A DNA stretch of 64,000 nt from Lachnospiraceae bacterium UBA3804 (lineage in GTDB: Bacteria; Bacillota; Clostridia; Lachnospirales; Lachnospiraceae): the NCBI GenBank assembly GCA_002368665.1, contig DFEK01000001.1, forward strand, positions 337,643-401,642, in the 5' to 3' direction. The translations under genes were made by a program, and so were the position numbers. The notes under the pieces are model-generated. The model saw only the letters and a list, made by a program, of their open reading frames with translations. It ran no database searches and was not told where the DNA came from. This document shows, piece after piece, positions 35,509 to 43,921 of the stretch; within the stretch, counting starts at the first letter, position 1; every line of letters starts with the position of its first letter.

Positions 35509-35846
35509 TCTTTCCGATCCTTTTCCAAAACAATACTGATCTTATGCGGAAGACAGATAATCGAATCCCCGATTCGTTTCACGGGTCTTGTGTTAACGCA
35601 AATCTGATTCTTACAGTCGGCTTCGAGAACACTGACTTCGCCGCCTGAAATCTTAAGAATATTATAATGACCGTCTTGGGTCTCAATCTTCTCGGTAATA
35701 TCCGTATTCAGAGGGAAACTTGCGATTACGGTTCCGTCCTCATATACGGTTGCAAATCCGGCATTCGGTTTGAAGAATACGATAAAAATGACAAGTCCGA
35801 GTAAAACGCCGGTTACCGCGAGTAAAACGAAATCGCCTTTTTTCAT
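35505..35846 (-). CDS. NusG domain II-containing protein
   Basis: A 113-residue protein with one N-terminal transmembrane helix (about 7-25) and an extracytoplasmic NusG-II domain, including the cysteine pair in DCKNQICVNTRP (C79 and C84, approximate) and SIICLPHKISI. It is not a transcription factor. Family members are often encoded with Gx transporters, ApbE or redox genes, and may take part in membrane redox assembly. It overlaps the transporter gene by four bases, implying coupled translation. Confidence 0.85.
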   Translation of the reverse strand: MKKGDFVLLAVTGVLLGLVIFIVFFKPNAGFATVYEDGTVIASFPLNTDITEKIETQDGHYNILKISGGEVSVLEADCKNQICVNTRPVKRIGDSIICLPHKISIVLEKDRKE

Positions 35847-35849
35847 GAA

Positions 35850-36335
35850 TTATTCGCCCTCGGAGCATTTCGGCATCGCTAAAGTACCGGTACGCGAAAT
35901 CTCGACAATATTGAATTTACGAAGCATGGAAAGCAGTTTCTCTACCCTGTCCGGAGTATCGCATAATGTGATGATCATATGTGTGGATGTGGCATCCACA
36001 ATCTCCGCTTTCAGAAATTCGCTGATTTCCATCAGTTCTTTACGCTGAGCAGCCGTATATTTGATTTTCAAAAGAATGACTTCTCTTAAAATAGCCTGTT
36101 CCGCGCCGAAGGTTCTGACTTTAATGACATCGAGTTTTTTGTTTAACTGTTTCTCAATCTGCTCAAGTGTCTGTGTGGTTCCTGAACTTAAGATCGTCAT
36201 ACTGGAAATGGTTTTATCCTGCGTTTCGCCCACGGTCAGACTGTCGATATTGTAGGATCTTCTGGCAAATAAACCGGCTACTTTGCTCAAAACACCGGAT
36301 CGGTTTTCCACCCAAACGGAATAAATCTTCTTCAT
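35850..36335 (-). CDS. ilvN: Acetolactate synthase small (regulatory) subunit
   Basis: A 161-residue IlvN/IlvH with the N-terminal ACT domain (WVENRSGVLSKVAGLFARRS and YNIDSLTVG) that binds valine for feedback inhibition, and a C-terminal regulatory domain. It activates and regulates the large subunit IlvB, encoded ten bases upstream. Length is normal for the family. Confidence 0.95.
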   Translation of the reverse strand: MKKIYSVWVENRSGVLSKVAGLFARRSYNIDSLTVGETQDKTISSMTILSSGTTQTLEQIEKQLNKKLDVIKVRTFGAEQAILREVILLKIKYTAAQRKELMEISEFLKAEIVDATSTHMIITLCDTPDRVEKLLSMLRKFNIVEISRTGTLAMPKCSEGE

Positions 36336-36345
36336 TGGTTTCTCC

Positions 36346-37965
36346 TTATCCTACCGTAAACGCATCTGCATCTATATTTGCTTCGATAAAGCATGGACCG
36401 TCTGTTTTCAGAGCTTCCTTTAAGCCTTCTTCCACTTCACTGTCTTTCTTTAACCGGATAAAAGGAATTCCGTAAGCTTTTGCAATCAGGGAATAATCCG
36501 GATATTCCTTTAAATCGACCATGGAATAACGGTTTTCGTAGTGATAATGCTGATATTCGCGGATCATTCCAAGCGAACGGTTATCCATCAATACGATCTT
36601 GATATTGGCTTTCAATAAACTGATATGCACAAGTTCCGATAAGGACATCTGCAATCCGCCGTCTCCGACCGCACAGATGATTTGCTTCTTCGGATCGGCA
36701 AACGATGCACCGATCGCTGCGGGAAGGGAATATCCCATAGTACCCATTCCGCAGGAAGTAATGAATCTGCCTTTCTTCGAAACATAATTCGTGCAGGAAT
36801 AAATCTGGTTCTGTCCGACATCCGATACATAAATTCCGTCATCTTTCATCGTCTTACAAATAGTGCTTACCAAATGATTCGGATTGACAAATTTGGCTGT
36901 GGACTGAAGATTTTCCTCCCTGGTTTTGCTGTATTTCTTCAATGTTTCACACCAGTCGGAAAAATCGCATTTCAAACTTGCTTTATTTAATTCGATAAAG
37001 ACATTCTTGGCATCGCCTACAATCGGAATGGAAGGACCTAAGTTTTTACCGATTTCCGCGGGATCGATATCAATATGGATCAGGGTTTTATCCTTCATCA
37101 CAAGATCCGGCTGGGAAATCGCCCTGTCGGCCGCTCTTGCACCAACCATCAGCAAAACATCGGATTCGTTCATCGCCTTATTGGCGTATTTTTTGCCGTT
37201 ATTTCCTACCATGCCCATCGATAAAGGATGTTTGGACGGAATGACTCCGATGCCCATCATCGTGGAAACAACGGGAATGTGGTATTTCTCGGCAAAGGTA
37301 ATGATCTCTTTTTCCGCTTTGGAAGCAATGACTCCGCCACCCACGCAAAGGATCGGTCTTTGGGCGTTTTCCAAAGCTTTCAATGCTTTTTTGATCTGGA
37401 CTGCATGGCCTTTGATCGTCGGTTTATACGTTCTTAAAGAAACGCTTTCGATCTCCTGGAAAAAGCCGCCTTCCATATTCTGCACATCAATCGGAAGATC
37501 CAGTAAAACAGGACCTTTACGACCGGTATTTGCGATATAAAATGCTTCTTTGACAATACGGGGAATATCCTTGGCACAGCGAACGGAATAGCTGTATTTT
37601 ACAAAGGATTCCACTGCTCCGATAATGTCGGCCTCCTGGAACATGTCGCTTCCAATCTGCTCTAAGGGAACCTGTCCGGTGATGCAGATCAAAGGAACGC
37701 TGTCCGCAAAAGCCGTTGCGATCGCCGTGATCAGATTCGTGGCGCCCGGACCGGAAGATACGGCACATACACCCGGTTTACCTGCAATTCTTGCATATCC
37801 GTTTGCTGCATGTCCGCAGGATTGCTCACTTCTCATTAAGACCGGATCGATCTTTGAATCATTCAGGGCATCGAAAAAAGGACATATCGACACGCCGGGG
37901 TACCCGAAAATATGTCTTACGCCCTCTGTTTCTAAAGCTTTAACTAAAAGTTGCGCTCCGTTCAT
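36346..37965 (-). CDS. ilvB: Acetolactate synthase large (catalytic) subunit
   Basis: A 539-residue thiamine-diphosphate enzyme. Visible are the catalytic glutamate region (MRSEQSCGHAANGYARI), SSGPGATNLITAIATAFADS, DMFQEADIIG, and the ThDP-binding GDGGLQMSLSEL through VLMDN. It joins two pyruvates to acetolactate (or pyruvate with 2-ketobutyrate) at the start of branched-chain amino acid synthesis. It is somewhat shorter than typical large subunits but complete. ilvN follows. No other ilv or leu gene is nearby. Confidence 0.95.
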   Translation of the reverse strand: MNGAQLLVKALETEGVRHIFGYPGVSICPFFDALNDSKIDPVLMRSEQSCGHAANGYARIAGKPGVCAVSSGPGATNLITAIATAFADSVPLICITGQVPLEQIGSDMFQEADIIGAVESFVKYSYSVRCAKDIPRIVKEAFYIANTGRKGPVLLDLPIDVQNMEGGFFQEIESVSLRTYKPTIKGHAVQIKKALKALENAQRPILCVGGGVIASKAEKEIITFAEKYHIPVVSTMMGIGVIPSKHPLSMGMVGNNGKKYANKAMNESDVLLMVGARAADRAISQPDLVMKDKTLIHIDIDPAEIGKNLGPSIPIVGDAKNVFIELNKASLKCDFSDWCETLKKYSKTREENLQSTAKFVNPNHLVSTICKTMKDDGIYVSDVGQNQIYSCTNYVSKKGRFITSCGMGTMGYSLPAAIGASFADPKKQIICAVGDGGLQMSLSELVHISLLKANIKIVLMDNRSLGMIREYQHYHYENRYSMVDLKEYPDYSLIAKAYGIPFIRLKKDSEVEEGLKEALKTDGPCFIEANIDADAFTVG

Positions 37966-37986
37966 AAAACTTCTTTTAACTCCGAA

Positions 37987-38436
37987 TTAATTGACATTCT
38001 GCAATGCAATACCAACGTTCTTGATCTCAATAATGGCATTGCCGTAATTAAATCTGGCGGTATCCAAAGCATTCTGGTCCACCGTTTCGCCACCCAATGC
38101 GGTATGGAAATCGGTTACCGCTTCATTCATCAGTTTGGATGCACTCTCCGCTCTTTCCTTGGCATCTTTCAATTCAGAGGGCGGATTCAGTTCGGAAAAC
38201 GTTTTCACTTCTGCATTTAATGTATCCAGTGCACTAAGCAGATGCTCGGAAGATCCGACATCCGTAGGGTTGATGGTATCGATTTCGGTTCCGATTTCAA
38301 CGATCTTTGCATAAAACTCATCAGCCTTGGCTGCATACTCTTCCTTGGTGATCTTTGCATGTTTGCAGGCACAAAGGGAAAATACCATAACACCAAGCAT
38401 TAGAAATACAACAATACTTTTACCGATTTTTCTCAT
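37987..38436 (-). CDS. Small lipoprotein of unknown function
   Basis: A 149-residue protein with a lipoprotein signal peptide: basic start (MRKIGKSIV), hydrophobic core, and a lipobox near LCAC (cysteine 22 or 24). The mature part is helical and charged, rich in Glu and Lys with few hydrophobic stretches (about 30-145). No enzymatic motif is seen, and I do not recognise the family. It has its own promoter about 80 bases upstream with a terminator-like hairpin in between, so it is likely regulated on its own. It lies upstream of ilvB by 21 bases. Confidence 0.7.
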   Translation of the reverse strand: MRKIGKSIVVFLMLGVMVFSLCACKHAKITKEEYAAKADEFYAKIVEIGTEIDTINPTDVGSSEHLLSALDTLNAEVKTFSELNPPSELKDAKERAESASKLMNEAVTDFHTALGGETVDQNALDTARFNYGNAIIEIKNVGIALQNVN

Positions 38437-38466
38437 TTTACTTTTCCTTCACTTCATTCTAAATAA

Positions 38467-38489
38467 AGCCGCTCGGATTCAGAACGGCT
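38467..38489 (-). terminator. Hairpin with T-rich tail in the lipoprotein leader
   Basis: An 8-bp stem (AGCCGTTC / GAGCGGCT with one G-U pair) and a 7-base loop are followed by TTATTT on the minus strand. It could end upstream transcripts from the acyltransferase gene, or act as an attenuator, because the lipoprotein promoter lies upstream of it. Confidence 0.65.
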
Positions 38490-38525
38490 CTATCTAAATA
38501 TTGAGCATATTATTAACCTAAAATA

Positions 38526-38554
38526 ATAATATACACAAAATATGGTGTTGTCAA
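38526..38554 (-). promoter_or_regulatory. Promoter of the lipoprotein gene
   Basis: A perfect TTGACA (complement of 38549-38554) and TATTAT (complement of 38526-38531) are 17 bases apart, just downstream of the acyltransferase gene. The predicted transcript starts near 38519 and begins with a leader of about 80 bases containing the terminator-like hairpin. Confidence 0.75.
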
Positions 38555-38588
38555 CAAAGGATTCCGCCAAAATCAGCGTAAATGCACC

Positions 38589-39263
38589 TTACAGGGAATA
38601 TTTCTCCACAATATGTTCGGGATCCTTGTAAATATGATTGGACGGAACGAATCCGCGTACGGAAGATCTCGGATATACATTGGAGAAGCGTCCGATCACG
38701 GTACCGGGATTTAATACGGAATTGCAGCCTACTTCCACATTGTCGCCAAGCATTGCTCCGAATTTCTTAAGACCGGTTTCAATATGTTCATCTTTATTCT
38801 TAACGACAACCAGGGTCTTATCGCTCTTTACGTTGGAAGTTACGGCTCCTGCGCCCATATGGGACTTGTATCCGAGTACGGAATCGCCGACGTAATTGTA
38901 ATGAGGAACCTGAACGTTATTAAAAAGAATCACATTCTTTAATTCGGTGGAGTTTCCTACGACACATTTATTTCCGACAATTGCATTTCCGCGGATAAAA
39001 GCACCGGGTCTTACTTCTGTCTCTTCACCGATGATGCAGGGTGCAAGGATCGTTGCGGTCGGATAAACCTTTGCGGATTTGGCAATCCAGACATGCTCTT
39101 CTCTTTCTTCATAGATATCCTTGGGAAGGGATGCTCCAAGCTCTAAAATAAAGGTTTTGATCTCTCCCAGAACTTCCCAGGGATAGGTTTTGCCTTCGAA
39201 AATATCCGCAGCAATGGTCTGACTTAAGTCATACAGGTTTTTAATCATTAATACTTCTGACAT
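38589..39263 (-). CDS. Left-handed beta-helix (hexapeptide-repeat) acyltransferase-like protein
   Basis: A 224-residue protein. A helical N-terminal part (about 1-50) precedes repeated hexapeptide turns (VYPTATILAPCIIGEETEVRP, ... NAIVGNKCVVGN, ... GDNVEVGCNSVLNPG), the left-handed beta-helix of acyl- and nucleotidyl-transferases. It resembles the C-terminal domain of GlmU. No acceptor or nucleotide site can be named, so a UDP-GlcNAc-pyrophosphorylase-like or sugar acetyltransferase role is only a suggestion. It follows topB in the same direction. Confidence 0.8.
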   Translation of the reverse strand: MSEVLMIKNLYDLSQTIAADIFEGKTYPWEVLGEIKTFILELGASLPKDIYEEREEHVWIAKSAKVYPTATILAPCIIGEETEVRPGAFIRGNAIVGNKCVVGNSTELKNVILFNNVQVPHYNYVGDSVLGYKSHMGAGAVTSNVKSDKTLVVVKNKDEHIETGLKKFGAMLGDNVEVGCNSVLNPGTVIGRFSNVYPRSSVRGFVPSNHIYKDPEHIVEKYSL

Positions 39264-39311
39264 AGTGTACTCCTCTCGTTGTAATTATTTATAATACATG
39301 ACTACAAAAAA

Positions 39312-41348
39312 TTATTTCTTGTAGTATTGTTTCGCATAGCGGAAATACTTATCCAGATCGGACTGGTTACGAAGATTTTTCACCATATTGGTGTTATCCG
39401 CAACAAAAGCGGTCAGCTTCGTCATGTATTCGTCCTTACTGATTTCTCCGTTTGCCACTTTCTCAAGTCCGCGTTCCCAGCTTGCCGTCAGGGAAGGGTT
39501 TAAAAGCGAACGAATCGAGTTTAAAACGACATCATGTACCATTTCGCCAAGCAATGTAGGTGTAAAGATCTGCGTTTTTTTATTCAGTGACAGATATTTA
39601 TTCTTCTCAAGTTTCGTAAGGATTCCGGCTCTCGTTGCACTGGTTCCGATTCCGCTTCCCTTGATCTGCTCTCTGAGTTCTTCATCTTCGATGAACTGTC
39701 CGGCATTTTCCATGGCAAGGATCAGGCTTCCCGAATTATACCGTTTCGGCGGAGACGTTTCCCCTTCTTTGATGGAAAAACCTTTGCAGGGAAGGCTGTC
39801 ACCGACTTTTAATTTGGATAATAAGGCAAGGAATTCGGCATCCACCTTTAATTCCTGCGTCTCGTCGTCCTTTTTATTCTCTTCTTCCACATCCTTCTTT
39901 TCTTTGTCGAACGAATTCTTCGTCACTTTCAGATAGCCTTCGTTCTTCAGAACTTTAAACGATGAAAAGAATTTTTCGGTTTTAATTTTAGCCGAGAAAG
40001 AAAGTTTTTCATATACGGCAGGCGGGAAAAAGATGCTTAAAAAGCGTCTTACGATGATCTCATATACCCTCTGTGCCGTCGGATTTAAGGAATTTAATGA
40101 GGAAAATCCCTGTCCGGTCGGAATGATGGCATAATGATCCGTAATCTGCTTATCGTTAACGTATTTGGTCGAAGCGATCTTTTTGTATAAGCCAAGTTCT
40201 ATCGCTTCATTGGCCAGATCCTTAAACATCGGATGCTGAGCCAGTCCGCGGATATTTTTATCGATCTCTTTGGCTACTGCCGTGGAAAGAACTCTCGCAT
40301 CGGTTCTCGGATATGTAACAAGCTTCTTTTCGTATAATTCCTGAATGATGGAAAGCGTCTGGTCGGGATTGATCTTAAAAAGTCTCGAGCAGTCGTTCTG
40401 CGCTTCCGCCAAGTTATATAAAAGAGGCGGATTTTTCTTTTCGGTCTTTTTCTCCAGTGTATCGATCGTGGAAGTAAGATTGATGCTTCGGGGATCTTCT
40501 CCGTGTCCGTCGGATACATAATCAATGCATTCTTTCGCGGATTCTTCTTTTAAGAAACCGTTTTCTTTATAAAGCAAAGGCGACTGGAAATATTTGGAGC
40601 CTTCCACTGCCTTAAACTCGCCCTGAGCATCGTTTCCGAAGAGTTCATGCGTTATGAATACACGGTAAAACGGTGTTTTCACAAAATCTCTGATCTCGCG
40701 TTCTCTTTTAACAACCATTCCGAGAACGCAGGTCATGACGCGTCCGACACTGATAACACATTTAGGAGCATTCAGAAATGTTTTAACCGGGTATCCGTAT
40801 TTTAAGGACAATGCCCTCGAAAAATTGATACCCATCAGGTAATCTTCTTTGGCGCGCAGATATGCGGCATCCGAAAGGGAATCATAGAAAGAAATGTCCT
40901 TGGCTTCCCTTAAGCCTCGTTTCATTTCTTCTTCGGTCTGTGAATCGATCCAGACACGTTTCTCGGTCTTTCCGGTAACTCCGGCTTCCTGACGCACCAG
41001 GCGGTAAATATATTCACCTTCGCGTCCGGAGTCGGTGCAAATATAGATCGTGGAAACATCTTCTCTGGTAAGAAGACCCTTTACGGTATCAAACTGTTTC
41101 TTTACATCGGCAATGACTTCGTAACGGTATTCTTCGGGAAGAAAAGGGATCGTGTCAAAGCTCCATTTCTTATATTTCTCATCATAAGCTTCCGGATAAC
41201 TCATGGAAACCAAATGACCGACGCACCAGGTTACGATAAAACGATCTCCCTCTAAATAGCCGTCTTTATTATTCAGTTTTTCTCCGAGAATTTTGGCAAA
41301 TTCCCTGGCTACGGAGGGTTTCTCCGCGATCAAAACGGTTTTGGACAT
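39312..41348 (-). CDS. topB: DNA topoisomerase III
   Basis: A 678-residue type IA topoisomerase. The Toprim domain starts at once (IAEKPSVAREFAKILG) with the acidic triad in TDSGREGE (105-112). The catalytic tyrosine is Y346 in TYPRTDARVLS. There are no zinc fingers at the C-terminus, consistent with TopB rather than TopA. It relaxes or decatenates single-stranded regions during repair and replication. Topoisomerase IA genes of this length also occur on plasmids, but here the neighbours are chromosomal. It lies 15 bases downstream of the AAA/DUF234 gene. Confidence 0.93.
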   Translation of the reverse strand: MSKTVLIAEKPSVAREFAKILGEKLNNKDGYLEGDRFIVTWCVGHLVSMSYPEAYDEKYKKWSFDTIPFLPEEYRYEVIADVKKQFDTVKGLLTREDVSTIYICTDSGREGEYIYRLVRQEAGVTGKTEKRVWIDSQTEEEMKRGLREAKDISFYDSLSDAAYLRAKEDYLMGINFSRALSLKYGYPVKTFLNAPKCVISVGRVMTCVLGMVVKREREIRDFVKTPFYRVFITHELFGNDAQGEFKAVEGSKYFQSPLLYKENGFLKEESAKECIDYVSDGHGEDPRSINLTSTIDTLEKKTEKKNPPLLYNLAEAQNDCSRLFKINPDQTLSIIQELYEKKLVTYPRTDARVLSTAVAKEIDKNIRGLAQHPMFKDLANEAIELGLYKKIASTKYVNDKQITDHYAIIPTGQGFSSLNSLNPTAQRVYEIIVRRFLSIFFPPAVYEKLSFSAKIKTEKFFSSFKVLKNEGYLKVTKNSFDKEKKDVEEENKKDDETQELKVDAEFLALLSKLKVGDSLPCKGFSIKEGETSPPKRYNSGSLILAMENAGQFIEDEELREQIKGSGIGTSATRAGILTKLEKNKYLSLNKKTQIFTPTLLGEMVHDVVLNSIRSLLNPSLTASWERGLEKVANGEISKDEYMTKLTAFVADNTNMVKNLRNQSDLDKYFRYAKQYYKK

Positions 41349-41363
41349 AATACTCTTTCCAAA

Positions 41364-42758
41364 CTATTGTAAATCGGATCTGTCTACGAGATAAATATTG
41401 GATGCGTCATCGATCTCATCCAGGACCGCATCTTCAAATCCATCCAGTGAAAACAGATACAAATAGTCATACGACAAATGCGTTTCCTTGGAAATCTGCA
41501 GGAAACGATGATACTCTTCGAGTTTTAAGGGACCCTTATGCAGATTGCAGAAGCCGAATAAGAAGTTTCTCTCCTTATCCTGTGCAATCATATGCACGGT
41601 TCCGGTCTTTCCGACCCATTCTCCGTAACGGATAAACTGGATCGGCAGATATTCCCTGTCATTGGCAAGATTCAAAAATTCTTCGCAAATGGTCGGGAAA
41701 GCGTTCATACAGTAACGCTCGATCTCATCTTTGATAAATGTATTATAGAAATCTTCTTCGGTAATGACTCCGCGTCCGAAGGAATTGGCAAGATTCAATG
41801 CACTTTCATTCGGATAAATGAATGTGTAATAAAATTTAACCATCGGATTGGTAATCCGATAAACACCTTTTTTCGTATTTTCCGCACCCGGAGTATCGTA
41901 GGAACGCACTTTCTCGACAAGCTGCATCTGGCATAACTGTTTTAAATAAACGCTGATCTTGGCTCTTGAGAAGCCTAAATGATTGTATAATTCATTAAGT
42001 TTATTTCTGCCTTCCGCAAGGGATGCGAGAATGGATGCGTAAACGGAGGGCTCGCGTAACTGTTCCTTGATGATATCAAGTCCGTAATGGCGGAAAACCG
42101 CACCCGGAAGAAGGAAGGATCCGATGATATTCTGCTTCAGGGAAAGTCCCATCGTAAAACTTGACAATGCATCTTCATATCCTCCGAGAATCGCATATAC
42201 GGACAGGATTTCATCGAAATCAGTCGTATTCAGTGAGCAGACAAGATCCACAAATTGTAGCGGTTTTACATGGATATAACCGGCAATGCCAATCTGCTTT
42301 TCATGCGCTGTTTTGGCAAATACAGAACTGATATACTGCACATTGGAACATAAAAGTACCACCGTAACGGCATTTTCGGAAATATGCTTTTGTATAAAGG
42401 AATGTAACTGCTCGATAAAACAGTCGTCTTTATCGGAGAGACTCTCCAGATGATCAATCACAAGCAATTTCTTTTTTTCATTGGATGAAATGGCAAGAAT
42501 TGCTTCGAATAATGCTTCATAGATACGCTCTGCATTTAAATCAATCTGCAAAGCAAGGCTCTGTGCCCACAGATATGCCTGCATTCCGGGTGTTGCACTT
42601 TGTGCGGATAAATAGATATATTCCTTCTCCTTGGCAAATTCATGCCAAAGAGAAGAAATACCTGCATATTCGTTCCCGTAAAGAAGAATGATGTTACTCT
42701 CTTTACGTTCAAATAGCGAATTACATTTATCCAGTTCTTCCGCCCGTCCCTGAAGCAT
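41364..42758 (-). CDS. Degenerate AAA-ATPase / DUF234-like protein
   Basis: A 464-residue protein of the archaeal-type ATPase family fused to DUF234. The N-terminal P-loop reads GNEYAGISS (28-36) where a functional Walker A would have Gly-Lys-Ser/Thr, so the essential lysine is isoleucine. The Walker B region KKLLVIDHLES (97-106) has aspartate but lacks the following acidic residue. Residues about 240-300 form a winged helix. The C-terminal DUF234 segment keeps GEWVGKTG (about 379-386), but the PD-(D/E)XK glutamates are replaced (TVHM, FCNLH). The frame is intact. It likely binds DNA or a partner without ATPase or nuclease activity. Confidence 0.75.
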   Translation of the reverse strand: MLQGRAEELDKCNSLFERKESNIILLYGNEYAGISSLWHEFAKEKEYIYLSAQSATPGMQAYLWAQSLALQIDLNAERIYEALFEAILAISSNEKKKLLVIDHLESLSDKDDCFIEQLHSFIQKHISENAVTVVLLCSNVQYISSVFAKTAHEKQIGIAGYIHVKPLQFVDLVCSLNTTDFDEILSVYAILGGYEDALSSFTMGLSLKQNIIGSFLLPGAVFRHYGLDIIKEQLREPSVYASILASLAEGRNKLNELYNHLGFSRAKISVYLKQLCQMQLVEKVRSYDTPGAENTKKGVYRITNPMVKFYYTFIYPNESALNLANSFGRGVITEEDFYNTFIKDEIERYCMNAFPTICEEFLNLANDREYLPIQFIRYGEWVGKTGTVHMIAQDKERNFLFGFCNLHKGPLKLEEYHRFLQISKETHLSYDYLYLFSLDGFEDAVLDEIDDASNIYLVDRSDLQ

Positions 42759-42777
42759 ACCTTAACCTTACCGTGAA

Positions 42778-43857
42778 TTATCCAAGATATCCCTGTGCTT
42801 TTAAAAGCTCTGCACAAAGGATTGCGCCACCGGCTGCACCTCTGATGGTGTTATGGGATAATCCGACGAATTTCCAGTCATAGATGGAATCTTCACGGAT
42901 ACGTCCGACGGAAACACCCATTCCGTGCTCATAATCAACATCCAAAGCAACCTGAGGACGATTATCCTCTTCCAGATACTGAATGAACTGCTTCGGAGCC
43001 GAAGGAAGATTTAATTCCTGAGGAAGGCCCTTGAAATTACGTAATGCTTCGATCAACTGCTCCTTGGTCGGATTCTTCTTGAATTTAACAAAAACGGTAG
43101 CCGTATGTCCGTTTAAAACAGGTACACGGATGCACTGGCTGGTAATTTTAATGAAATCAGCGGGTTTGATTACGCCGTCTTCCACCTTACCCCAGATACG
43201 AAGAGGCTCTTTCTCGCTCTTTTCTTCCTCGCCGCCGATATAAGGAATGATATTTCCAACCATTTCGGGCCAGTCTTTGAAGGTCTTTCCGGCACCGGAA
43301 ATTGCCTGATAGGTGGAAACGATGGCTTCATAGGGCTCAAATTCCATCCATGCGGTAAGCACGGGAGCATAGCTCTGAATGGAGCAATTGGGTTTAACGG
43401 CAATAAATCCCTTGGTCGTACCCAGACGCTTCTTCTGATCCTTGATCACTTCCATATGCTGAGGGTTGATCTCGGGAACCACCATCGGAACATCGGGAGT
43501 CCAGCGATGTGCGGAGTTGTTGGATACAACGGGAACTTCTGCCTTTGCATATTTCTCTTCGATGGCACGGATTTCTTCCTTCGTCATATCAACTGCGGAA
43601 AATACGAAATCCACTTCTTTTGCAATGGCATCCACTTCGTTAACGTCTTTCACGATCAGATCTTTCACATGTTCGGGCATCGGAGTGGTCATTTTCCATC
43701 TTTCTCCGACCGCATCAATATATTTTTTACCGGCACTTCTGGGGCTTGCTGCTACCAAAACCACTTCAAACCAGGGATGATTTTCCAACAGGGAAATGAA
43801 TCTCTGTCCAACCATACCGGTTGCTCCCAGAATACCAACTCTTAATTTCTCACTCAT
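42778..43857 (-). CDS. asd: Aspartate-semialdehyde dehydrogenase
   Basis: A 359-residue enzyme. The NADP-binding opening GILGATGMVGQRF, the catalytic cysteine C158 in VKPNCSIQSY, and the substrate-binding histidine segment VLNGHTATVFV are clear. It reduces aspartyl phosphate to aspartate semialdehyde, feeding lysine, threonine and methionine synthesis. The sequence is of the archaeal/fungal type rather than the E. coli type. It has its own promoter overlapping the end of argH. The AAA/DUF234 gene follows 19 bases later. Confidence 0.95.
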   Translation of the reverse strand: MSEKLRVGILGATGMVGQRFISLLENHPWFEVVLVAASPRSAGKKYIDAVGERWKMTTPMPEHVKDLIVKDVNEVDAIAKEVDFVFSAVDMTKEEIRAIEEKYAKAEVPVVSNNSAHRWTPDVPMVVPEINPQHMEVIKDQKKRLGTTKGFIAVKPNCSIQSYAPVLTAWMEFEPYEAIVSTYQAISGAGKTFKDWPEMVGNIIPYIGGEEEKSEKEPLRIWGKVEDGVIKPADFIKITSQCIRVPVLNGHTATVFVKFKKNPTKEQLIEALRNFKGLPQELNLPSAPKQFIQYLEEDNRPQVALDVDYEHGMGVSVGRIREDSIYDWKFVGLSHNTIRGAAGGAILCAELLKAQGYLG

Positions 43858-43892
43858 AATTCTTTCCTCCGTATCGGGTTATAATTTTACAA

Positions 43893-43921
43893 AATATAGT
43901 ACATGGAACTTTATTTGTCAA
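43893..43921 (-). promoter_or_regulatory. asd promoter overlapping the argH 3' end
   Basis: TTGACA (complement of 43916-43921) and TATATT (complement of 43893-43898) are 17 bases apart. The -35 box lies within the last codons and stop codon of argH, and the asd ATG follows 35 bases later with a GGAGG site. Confidence 0.75.

Noticed and set aside
36926..37540. A 204-codon plus-strand frame opposite ilvB
   Set aside because: It is the complement of a conserved thiamine-diphosphate enzyme and has no ribosome-binding site.
43858..43910. A lysine riboswitch upstream of asd
   Set aside because: The gap to argH is 53 bases and contains a promoter and ribosome-binding site but no room for a riboswitch.
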